Shown: positions 1-6,395 of the stretch, in pieces | Numbering within the stretch: the stretch's first letter is position 1 | Layout of the letters: each line of letters starts with the position of its first letter | From: Candidatus Brocadiia bacterium | GTDB lineage: Bacteria > Planctomycetota > PUPC01 > DSUN01 | Length of the DNA stretch: 14,197 bases | NCBI GenBank assembly: GCA_016782825.1 | Contig: JADHXT010000045.1 | Coordinates: 1-14,197, forward strand | Direction of reading: 5' to 3' | The notes under the pieces: generated by a model | Database searches by the model: none | Told to the model about the DNA's origin: nothing | What the model saw: only the letters and a program-made list of their open reading frames with translations | Position numbers and translations under genes: made by a program

Positions 1-51
1 CGTTTTCTCCGCTTCTGTCAGCACGATTCGGAAGGGGCTACTGCGTGGCAT
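1..51 (-). CDS. IS630-type transposase, N-terminal fragment (cut by window edge)
   Basis: Only the first 17 codons are inside the window; they read MPRSSPFRIVLTEAEKT. The start Met-Pro-Arg-x-Ser-Pro-Phe followed by a strand ending in Leu-Thr and a run of Glu/Lys matches what I know of the N-terminus of IS630-family transposases, just before their helix-turn-helix. The start is well supported: AAAGGAGG lies five bases upstream of the ATG, and a plausible promoter lies just before that. The catalytic DDE domain would lie left of the window and cannot be checked. With so few residues it could also be another DNA-binding protein with a similar beginning. Confidence 0.55.
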   Translation of the reverse strand, partial: MPRSSPFRIVLTEAEKT

Positions 52-56
52 ACTCG

Positions 57-64
57 CCTCCTTT
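57..64 (-). promoter_or_regulatory. Ribosome binding site of the transposase-like gene
   Basis: On the minus strand this reads AAAGGAGG, a near-perfect anti-16S match, five bases before the ATG at 51-49. It decides that start codon. Confidence 0.7.
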
Positions 65-72
65 CGGAGATC

Positions 73-102
73 AGCATACCATGTCCCCGCCCCATTCGTC
101 AA
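73..102 (-). promoter_or_regulatory. Putative sigma-70 promoter for the transposase-like gene
   Basis: On the minus strand TTGACG (97-102) and TATGCT (73-78) are separated by 18 bases. The first matches the -35 consensus at five of six bases and the second the -10 at four of six. Transcription would begin roughly at 66, leaving a very short leader that starts with the ribosome binding site. A 10-base perfect palindrome, CCGTATACGG (105-114), lies directly upstream of the -35 and could be an operator or part of the element end. Visible signal only; no expression evidence. Confidence 0.45.
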
Positions 103-138
103 GACCGTATACGGCATTGTAGTTATGGAACGGAGTAC

Positions 139-1164
139 TTAGCCCAACGGTCCGCCCTCCCTGCGGGGAGGGCGGCGGTGACAGAAATGAAGGAGGATCA
201 GGGGGAAGGGACGGAGGTGGATGAGGAGCATGAGAGGGTGGATGAGGGGGCATGAGAAGGTGGATCGTGGGACTACAGAAGGCATTGTCAGACTATCTGG
301 ACAGCGATTCAGAGAAGGTATTGGTATGAAAGGAGCTAGGCCAAGCTGGCTGTACTGCTCCCGAAGCTGTTTGGCAAGTTGCCTCTTCGCCTCAGCCGGC
401 ATCCTGCCGGCGATGCTTCGGAGCTCCTCGATCCGGGCTACGTGTCCCTCACGGAGTCGATATGCCTTCTCGCGGAGCTGCGCGAGGCGCTCTGTTAGGT
501 GGCCCTGCGCCGGGAGCATTCGTTGAAGCTGCTGCACCAGCTCTTCCACGTCAGCAGGCTTCGTGAACGCGTTCTGGCTTCTCCTCTCCAGCTCCACGAA
601 TCGGCGGTCGAGTTGCTTCGACAGCTTGCGGTTCTGCTGCAGGCCACGCATGTCATAGCGCACTTTGGGCACCCGCACATGGCGGGGCGATAGCGACGGC
701 GCGTGCCACATCTGATGCAGCAGGAAGGCCAGGATGCCCACGATGAGCGTGACAGAGATGGCGGCGTGCAGAAGTTGCTGGTCGAGAGCCCAGTCGAGTC
801 CGAGCAGCTTCGAGATGAGGAGGGCTGCGCCGAGCGCAATGCCTGCACCTGCCCAGCTTCCTCCCATCTGGCGGATGGCCTGGTACATGACGAACGCCAC
901 GAGAATGATCGCGAAACCAACGGCAATCGGACCGAGGTCGCGTATCGACAGGCTGTTGCGCTGTTCCCACCACACCAGCCCGACCGATAGCGCAAGTCCT
1001 ATCGTCCCCGACATGGTGATGGCCGAGCGCTGGTGGTGGAACCGTCGTGACAGGACTGCATAGCTCAGAGCTGTGAAGAAGGCGAAGGCCAGGACGAAGT
1101 CTGGGAAGAGGGTCTGGAAGAGCTCGGCGATGGCAGGATGGGGAAAGGGGTGGCTGGGCTTCAT
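139..1164 (-). CDS. Hypothetical membrane protein with cytoplasmic-type helical domain
   Basis: I do not recognise this protein (341 residues). Hydrophobic segments are visible near residues 20-38, 50-65, 76-95, 101-120 and 128-150, suggesting about five membrane spans. After these comes a stretch of about 100 residues rich in Arg, Lys, Glu, Gln and Leu (about 165-265), which looks like long helices or a coiled coil; MRGLQQNRKLSKQLDRRF is a typical piece. From about residue 270 the character changes to a Pro/Leu/His-rich low-complexity tail that runs through short tandem repeats and a GC-rich hairpin, so the last 70 or so residues may not be original. No strong ribosome binding site precedes the ATG; TATACT on the minus strand (1186-1191) could be a -10 box, but no clear -35 accompanies it. 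The next in-frame Met, residue 51, is a possible alternative start but would remove the first span. Confidence 0.6.
   Translation of the reverse strand: MKPSHPFPHPAIAELFQTLFPDFVLAFAFFTALSYAVLSRRFHHQRSAITMSGTIGLALSVGLVWWEQRNSLSIRDLGPIAVGFAIILVAFVMYQAIRQMGGSWAGAGIALGAALLISKLLGLDWALDQQLLHAAISVTLIVGILAFLLHQMWHAPSLSPRHVRVPKVRYDMRGLQQNRKLSKQLDRRFVELERRSQNAFTKPADVEELVQQLQRMLPAQGHLTERLAQLREKAYRLREGHVARIEELRSIAGRMPAEAKRQLAKQLREQYSQLGLAPFIPIPSLNRCPDSLTMPSVVPRSTFSCPLIHPLMLLIHLRPFPLILLHFCHRRPPRREGGPLG
152..175. repeat. Perfect 10-bp GC-rich inverted repeat
   Basis: CCGCCCTCCC (152-161) and its exact reverse complement GGGAGGGCGG (166-175) flank a TGCG loop. The hairpin lies inside the last codons of the minus-strand membrane protein. 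Neither side is followed by a T-run, so it is not a canonical intrinsic terminator, though it could still slow or stabilise the transcript end. It may also be a copy of a dispersed palindromic repeat. Confidence 0.6.
216..270. repeat. Short imperfect tandem repeat (about 21-22 bp, 2.5 copies)
   Basis: GGTGGATGAGGAGCATGAGAG (216-236) is followed by a near copy, with GGGGG for GGAG, at 237-258. A third, partial copy beginning GGTGGATC starts at 259. The repeat encodes the Pro/Leu/His-rich tail of the minus-strand protein and supports the view that this tail grew by repeat expansion. Confidence 0.55.
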
Positions 1165-1790
1165 GAGAAGCCCTGTAGGCGCTGGAGTATAAAAGGGTTA
1201 CGGTTCTGCGGCGTTGGCGCTGCGGCGCGAAGACACTGCTTTGCCTATGCACACGGTGAGGCAGCAGGTCGAGACGGCCGCATGGCCAGAGACTTTTCAC
1301 AACGCCTCGCGGTCTCTGGGGTACGTGTGCAGGTTCGGCCCGCAACGTCCTGCACAGGAGGCGAACCCACAGAACCCGCAGCCTCCGACCTGCAAAGCCG
1401 GTGGTAGATCATCGCCAAATGGCCGATGCATGGGCGAATTCTTGGGTAGACGGAGTCTCACACTGCTCTTTGGTCACGGAATGGTCACAGGTTCGTGGGG
1501 CGCCGGCGAAGCGTCCTTCACGGGCGACTCGCGGATGCCCGCTCGTCGCTGTGCAGCCCCGGACCACATCGAGCGCGTTCTCGCTTCCTCAGACACAGCG
1601 GCGGTAGTGCCACCGCTCAAGGGCCGTTGACCACCGGAGACCTGGTCCAGAGCGCAACTTCGCTGCTTGGAAGATGAGAGTCCATGTGGCGGCGGCGCTG
1701 GAACCTGCACTTGCATCCGTAGCCGACATGACGTAGTGTCGGGTTCCGTGAGCGACGTAACTGGGATGCCTCACCGTGCTCACTCCATAG
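1165..1790. other. Intergenic stretch without a supportable gene
   Basis: Between the start of the minus-strand gene and the esterase remnant I found no reading frame with recognisable protein character; the open frames here are rich in Arg, Pro and Ser, as expected for chance frames in GC-rich DNA. I saw no tRNA, rRNA, CRISPR or riboswitch. The only structured element noticed is a pair of TGGTCAC direct repeats at 1471-1477 and 1482-1488, 11 bases apart start to start. The right end, from about 1740, may belong to the decayed esterase in another frame. Confidence 0.5.
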
Positions 1791-1943
1791 ACGCCCGATG
1801 TGTCCTACACCCCCGAGAAGGAAGCGTTGTTGCAGCGCGGCGCCTCCAGTTGTAGGAGCGGCCACTACTTCGGTTCCGCCACGTCTCATGCCCAGATCGG
1901 CAAGGCCTTCGCCGAGGCGATGGTGGAGATGCAGAAGAAGTGA
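1791..1943 (+). pseudogene. Remnant of an acetylesterase C-terminus (sialate O-acetylesterase type)
   Basis: The frame ending at the TGA 1941-1943 reads TPDVSYTPEKEALLQRG, then a short divergent stretch, then HYFGSATSHAQIGKAFAEAM and VEMQKK. A C-terminal block with His-Tyr-(Phe/Leu)-Gly-Ser-Ala followed by Ile-Gly-Lys-Ala-Phe-Ala-Glu-Ala-Met is, as I recall, the usual ending of sialate O-acetylesterase / DUF303-type SGNH enzymes in planctomycete-like bacteria. The frame is stopped upstream by TAG at 1788-1790 and has no start codon or ribosome binding site, so this is not an intact gene. One extra base in the run at 1794-1796 would join it to AHSIDA in the frame of 1778, giving a smooth Asp-Ala-Pro-Asp junction, which suggests a frameshift. 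No catalytic Ser block is visible upstream, so most of the gene is gone. Confidence 0.5.
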
Positions 1944-2008
1944 CCGGGACGTCCAAATCTTGAGAAGGATTCTCCTGCGGCTCGGAGGTCGCGCACACCT
2001 CAACAGAC

Positions 2009-2013
2009 GAAGG
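2009..2013 (+). promoter_or_regulatory. Ribosome binding site supporting the GTG start of the sulfatase
   Basis: GAAGG lies six bases before GTG 2020. No ATG exists in this frame between 1888 and 2074, and the one at 2074 lies inside the first sulfatase strand, so this site is the main argument for the start. A second GTG at 2047 has no comparable site. Confidence 0.4.
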
Positions 2014-2019
2014 CACGTT

Positions 2020-3555
2020 GTGAACAGGACCGGCGCCGAGTCACGAGTGTCAGCGGGACGAAGACCGAACATCATGCTGGTGGTCATGGACGACATGGGG
2101 TTCTCAGACCTTGGCTGCTATGGCGGCGAGATCGAGACCCCCAATGTGGACCGCCTCGCAAACCACGGCCTGCGCTTCACCCAGTTCTACAACGCCGGCA
2201 GATGCTGGCCCAGCCGCTCCTCCATCCTGACAGGCTACTACCCGCCCCAAGTCCGCATGGACCCGCCCGTCAGGGGATATCGTCCGCGCTGGCAGCGCCT
2301 CATCCCCCATTATCTGCGCGGGGCGGGCTACCGCAGCTACCACTCGGGCAAGTGGCACCTCTTCAACACCCGGGAGCCGGAGAAGGAAGGCGGATTCGAC
2401 AGGAGCTGGGGCTACGACATTGAACAGTGCACCCATTTCTTCGGCGACGGTGACAGGAAGACGTACTCAGCCACAGCCATCACCGACCACGCTCTCGAAT
2501 GCCTTCAGGAGCACGATGCCGCCCACGGGGGAACGCCGCTCTTCCATTACGTCTGCTACACCACTCCGCACTTCCCGGTTCAGGCCGAGCAGGACGACAT
2601 CGACAAGTACCTCGACAGGTACGACGAGGGCTGGGACGTCCTGCGCGAGCGCCGGTGGCGACGCCTGCGAGAGATGGGGATCGTGGGATGCGGCCTCTCG
2701 GCGCGCGAGCCGAACGTGCCTGCACCCCACTATCTGGCGCACAAAGACGAATGGGGAGCGCAGCTCGGGCCGGGCGAGATCGAGTATGCAGTGCCATGGG
2801 ACTCCCTCACGGCAGAACAGAAGCGGTTCCAGTCTACGAAGATGGCGATCCACGCGGCAATGATTGACCGCACCGACCGCGAGCTCGGGCGCCTGCTTGA
2901 TCAGCTGGAGGCGATGGGGGTCTTCGAAGACACGCTCGTCATGTTCCTCTCCGACAACGGGGCCAGTGCGGAGATCATGATCCGCGGCAGGGGGCACGAC
3001 CCGGCCGCGCCTCCTGGATCGGAGACCACACACCTCTGCCTGGGGCCGGGTTGGTCAACCTGCAGCAATGCTCCGTTCAGACGCCACAAGATCTGGGTCC
3101 ATGAAGGCGGCGTGGCCACGCCGCTGGTGGCGTCATGGCCCAATGGCATCACGGCGCGCGGAGAGCTTCGCCACGACACGGGCCATTGCTCCGACTTCCT
3201 GCCCACCCTCATGGACCTCGCGGGTGTGAAGCCGGAGGAGATCGCCCTGCCCGAAGGCGCGCCGCCCCTCCCCGGCCGGAGCCTCGCTCCAACGTTCGAG
3301 CAGGACGGCAGCACTGAGCGGTCCCATATCTACTTCCACCACGAGGGTAACCGCGCCTTGCGGGTGGGCAACTGGAAACTGGTCAACGAGTCGAACGTGA
3401 ACCGGGGAACCGACGACGACCCATGGGCGCTCTACGACCTCTCCGCCGACCGGTGCGAGATGGTCGACCTCTCGACCGAGATGCCGGAGAAGTGCAGGGA
3501 GCTACAAGAGCTGTGGCAAGAATACGAAGACGAGTATCGCACCAGACCCGAATGA
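2020..3555 (+). CDS. Sulfatase, Cys-type (arylsulfatase family S1)
   Basis: The protein hydrolyses sulfate esters, probably on a polysaccharide or oligosaccharide. From GTG 2020 it has 511 residues, the usual length for the family. Visible family features in order: the metal-binding pair Asp24-Asp25 in RRPNIMLVVMDDMGFSD; the signature CWPSRSSILTG with Cys62, which is converted to formylglycine in the Cys-x-Pro-Ser-Arg context; the Lys111-Trp-His113 block; His184 in TTPHFPVQ; the Asp312-Asn313 metal ligands in FLSDNGAS; and Lys357 before the HEGG turn. The C-terminal block YDLSADRCEMVDLS is also typical. All key residues are present, so it should be active once matured by a formylglycine-generating enzyme, which is not encoded here. 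No signal peptide is visible with any available start, which is unusual for polysaccharide sulfatases; the 5' end may have been altered next to the esterase remnant. The rhamnosidase follows after 49 bases. Substrate position is unknown. Confidence 0.9.
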   Translation: MNRTGAESRVSAGRRPNIMLVVMDDMGFSDLGCYGGEIETPNVDRLANHGLRFTQFYNAGRCWPSRSSILTGYYPPQVRMDPPVRGYRPRWQRLIPHYLRGAGYRSYHSGKWHLFNTREPEKEGGFDRSWGYDIEQCTHFFGDGDRKTYSATAITDHALECLQEHDAAHGGTPLFHYVCYTTPHFPVQAEQDDIDKYLDRYDEGWDVLRERRWRRLREMGIVGCGLSAREPNVPAPHYLAHKDEWGAQLGPGEIEYAVPWDSLTAEQKRFQSTKMAIHAAMIDRTDRELGRLLDQLEAMGVFEDTLVMFLSDNGASAEIMIRGRGHDPAAPPGSETTHLCLGPGWSTCSNAPFRRHKIWVHEGGVATPLVASWPNGITARGELRHDTGHCSDFLPTLMDLAGVKPEEIALPEGAPPLPGRSLAPTFEQDGSTERSHIYFHHEGNRALRVGNWKLVNESNVNRGTDDDPWALYDLSADRCEMVDLSTEMPEKCRELQELWQEYEDEYRTRPE

Positions 3556-3604
3556 ACGAAGATCGCCACGAGGGCCTGTTCCGGACCCGTGAAGGACTGC
3601 GGCC

Positions 3605-6388
3605 ATGGAGACAACGATGAATATGATGGTCGAATACGCCGGATCGCCGCTGGCGATTGGGACACGGGTACCACGGTTCTCGTGGGAAGTACCGCTCGCC
3701 GGGCGCAACAGGCGCCAGAGCGCCTACCAGATCCTCGTGGCCACGAGTGAAGAGCTCCTTGTTCCTGGTCACGCTGACTTGTGGGACAGCGGCAAGGTCG
3801 AGTCGCCGCAGTCGGTGAACGTTCCCTATGCCGGCGCCGAGCTGCGTCGCAACCAGGACTGCTTCTGGAAGGTCGGGCTTTGGGACGAGGCCGGCAACGA
3901 GGTCGGATTCAGCAGGACCGGCTACTTCGGCACAGCACTATTCGATCAAGACGACTGGAAGGGGCAATGGATCGGGATGGGCGATCCCGATGAACCGTTC
4001 TCCGATGCCGATACGTTTCAGCAGGAGCGAGTTGCGCCAGAGGTGAGCGAGATCGAGCCCGATCCCCGCTCGCCTTTCATGCGCAAGGAGTTCGAGGTCG
4101 GGAAGCCGATCCGGCGCGCCCGTGCGTTCGTCTGCGGCCTGGGTTTGTACGAGCTGAGGCTCAACGGCAAGAAGGTCGGCGAAGGTGTGTTGGCCACGCC
4201 CCGTACCGACTTCCGCAAGCGTGTGCTCTATTCGACGTACGACATCACATCGCGCCTGACAAGGGGTGCAAATACAGTTGGCCTCATCCTTGGCAACGGC
4301 TGGTTCAATGGACAGAAGAAGTACTGGGGCTGGCAGATGCAGTGGTACGGGTCGCCGCGAGCCATCCTCCAGTTGGAGATCGAGCTCGAAGACGGCTCAC
4401 ACGAGCGGATCGTCACCGATGAGTCATGGAGAGGCGCCTGGTCGCCGATCACGTTCAATTGCATCTATGATGGCGAGGACTACGACGCCCGCCTCGAGCA
4501 AGCGGGATGGGATCTCGCCGACTTCGATGACGCTTCGTGGCGACGGGTCAACGTCGTAGCCGCTCCCGGCGGAAGGCTCGTGCCCACCACCCACGAAGCA
4601 GAGAAGGTGGTCGAGACGATTCGTCCCGTCTCGTTGAACGAACCCGAGCCGGGGGTGCATGTCTTTGACCTCGGCCGAAACATGACCGGCTGGGTGCGTC
4701 TCAAGATCCACGGTGGCGGAAGCGGCGATGTCATCAAGCTGAGATTCGCCGAGGCTGTGGATGATCGCGGCACGCTCGACACCAGCACGAATGGAAAGGC
4801 CCGCCAGGAGGACAACTACATCCTCAAGGGCACCGGCGAGGAGATGGTTGAGCCTCGCTTCACCTATCACGGCTTCCAGTACGTGGAGGTCGCCGGATAT
4901 CCGGGGTGCCCTGAACTTCACACCATTGAGGGCCGCTTCGCGCATGTGGCCGTAGACCGGACCGGTTCCTTCGAATGCGGATCCGACCTGATCAACAAGA
5001 TCCACCGCTGCACCCTACAGTCCCAGCGCTGCAACATTCAGATGGGGGTTCCCACTGACGACACGCAGCGGCCCGAACGTCTTGGATGGGGTGCCGATGC
5101 ATGGGCCACGGCCAATGAGGCCCTTTACAACCTGTGGATGCCGCGAGTGTACGCGAAGTGGATCGCGGACTTCTGCGATCAGCAGGACGACCGGGGGATG
5201 GTCGGCATGATCGCACCCCAGGCAGGCTCGGAGGAGGACCTGGTCTGGAGCGCAGCGTTCGTGCTTATCCCGTGGTGGCAGTACGTCCACTACGGCGATC
5301 GCAGAATCCTGGAGGACAGTTACGCGTCGCTGCAGCGCTATATCACCCACCTCGAGGCAACGGGACTGAGGGACGTCACGACCGCGCCATCGGACAAGGT
5401 GATCCAGGCTCTGATTTGGCGCAGCGGCCCGGAGGCAAGGTTCCCTACTGAAGAGGAACGTGGCTATCTACAAATATCGCAGTGGGGCGACCACCTCGCT
5501 ACGGCCGAGGGATATGTCGTTCGGGCCAACCTGCCACTCTCCATGGCGACGGCGTTCTTCTATCTCGATGTCAGCACAATGGCCAGGATTGCCACCGTCC
5601 TCGGCAGGGAAGAAGACGCTCGGCAGTATCTCGACCTGGCCAGCAAGATCAAAGAGGCCTTCAATGAACGCTTCTTCGATCCGGGCCTCGGCTACTACGA
5701 TACCGGCATACAGAGCGCCCAGGCATGGCCATTGGCCTTCGGTCTGGTGCCCGAGGATCACCGCCAGCGAGTCAGCAGCTACTTCCACAGCAATGTGAGC
5801 TTCCGCCAGCGGCGACTCACCACCGGGTACACCAGCACGAAGTTCGCCATTCAGGCCCTCGCCATGGCCGGCCGCGACGACGTCATCTGGAAGCTCGCCA
5901 CGGCGACCAGTTATCCAAGTTGGGGATACATGCTCCGCGGCGGCCGAACCACGACCACCGAGAACTGGCATGGCGCTGGCTCGCTCAACCATGCGGCCCT
6001 GGGCGCAGCCATCGACGAATGGTTCTACTGGGGGCTTGCGGGCATACGTCCGGACGAGAGCGCCCCCGGCTTCGAACGAATCATCTTCAAGCCCTACCTG
6101 CCGCCGGGCCTCCAGAGGGCGCGTGCGTCCCTGCGCACCGCGCGCGGCATGGTCATCTCCGACTGGCGCAAGGAGGGCGACGTGGCGTTCCTGGGCGTCA
6201 CCGTGCCGGCCAACAGTTCGGCCACAGTTCATATCCCAGCCGAGAACCCCGAACAGATCACCGAAAGCGGAGTGCCCGCCGCCGAAGCGCCGGGCGTGGC
6301 ACAGCTCCGAACGGAAAATGGCGAGACCCTCTTTGAGGTGGGCTCAGGAGCCTACCGCTTCACGTTCCCGGTTCCGAGAGGACACTAG
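3605..6388 (+). CDS. Alpha-L-rhamnosidase, GH78 type
   Basis: This enzyme would release terminal alpha-L-rhamnose with inversion. The 927 residues are normal for the family. Domains in order: an N-terminal beta domain (about 1-110, with the family opening SPLAIGTRVPRFSWE); a second beta domain (about 165-340, GLYELRLNGKKVGEG); a third (about 350-450, FDLGRNMTGWVRL); the catalytic six-hairpin barrel (about 455-810); and a C-terminal beta domain after GLAGIRPDESAPGFERI. The catalytic block PTDDTQRPERLGWGADAW supplies Asp486, Glu491 (general acid) and Asp498, with the same 5 and 7 residue spacing as Asp567, Glu572 and Asp579 of Bacillus GL1 RhaB. Glu786 in TTTENWHGAGSLNHAALG is the likely base. 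There is no signal peptide, as in many GH78 enzymes, so it may act in the cytoplasm on imported oligosaccharides. GAAGGA (3591-3596) supports the ATG. It is tightly placed between the sulfatase and the DUF6288-like gene. Other alpha-L-sugars or beta-linkages cannot be excluded from sequence. Confidence 0.92.
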   Translation: METTMNMMVEYAGSPLAIGTRVPRFSWEVPLAGRNRRQSAYQILVATSEELLVPGHADLWDSGKVESPQSVNVPYAGAELRRNQDCFWKVGLWDEAGNEVGFSRTGYFGTALFDQDDWKGQWIGMGDPDEPFSDADTFQQERVAPEVSEIEPDPRSPFMRKEFEVGKPIRRARAFVCGLGLYELRLNGKKVGEGVLATPRTDFRKRVLYSTYDITSRLTRGANTVGLILGNGWFNGQKKYWGWQMQWYGSPRAILQLEIELEDGSHERIVTDESWRGAWSPITFNCIYDGEDYDARLEQAGWDLADFDDASWRRVNVVAAPGGRLVPTTHEAEKVVETIRPVSLNEPEPGVHVFDLGRNMTGWVRLKIHGGGSGDVIKLRFAEAVDDRGTLDTSTNGKARQEDNYILKGTGEEMVEPRFTYHGFQYVEVAGYPGCPELHTIEGRFAHVAVDRTGSFECGSDLINKIHRCTLQSQRCNIQMGVPTDDTQRPERLGWGADAWATANEALYNLWMPRVYAKWIADFCDQQDDRGMVGMIAPQAGSEEDLVWSAAFVLIPWWQYVHYGDRRILEDSYASLQRYITHLEATGLRDVTTAPSDKVIQALIWRSGPEARFPTEEERGYLQISQWGDHLATAEGYVVRANLPLSMATAFFYLDVSTMARIATVLGREEDARQYLDLASKIKEAFNERFFDPGLGYYDTGIQSAQAWPLAFGLVPEDHRQRVSSYFHSNVSFRQRRLTTGYTSTKFAIQALAMAGRDDVIWKLATATSYPSWGYMLRGGRTTTTENWHGAGSLNHAALGAAIDEWFYWGLAGIRPDESAPGFERIIFKPYLPPGLQRARASLRTARGMVISDWRKEGDVAFLGVTVPANSSATVHIPAENPEQITESGVPAAEAPGVAQLRTENGETLFEVGSGAYRFTFPVPRGH

Positions 6389-6393
6389 GAGAG
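6387..6393 (+). promoter_or_regulatory. Ribosome binding site overlapping the rhamnosidase stop
   Basis: AGGAGAG starts within the TAG stop of the rhamnosidase (6386-6388) and lies two bases before ATG 6396; the AGGAG core is four bases from it. It fixes the start of the next gene, which otherwise has a longer open frame reaching back to 5970, and implies translational coupling. Confidence 0.65.
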
Positions 6394-6395
6394 AC

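Noticed and set aside
152..175. Hairpin as an intrinsic terminator
   Set aside because: The stem is perfect but no T-run follows on either strand.
1214..1630. Plus-strand open frame of 138 codons in the intergenic region
   Set aside because: No ribosome binding site, no recognisable motif, and a composition typical of a chance frame.
1798..2019. Upstream extension of the sulfatase to an ATG at 1798
   Set aside because: The residues are Arg/Pro-rich, unlike any sulfatase N-terminus, and this frame overlaps the better-supported esterase remnant.
5970..6395. Upstream extension of the DUF6288-like gene overlapping the rhamnosidase
   Set aside because: The extra residues are an out-of-frame reading of the rhamnosidase; a ribosome binding site and signal peptide place the start at 6396.
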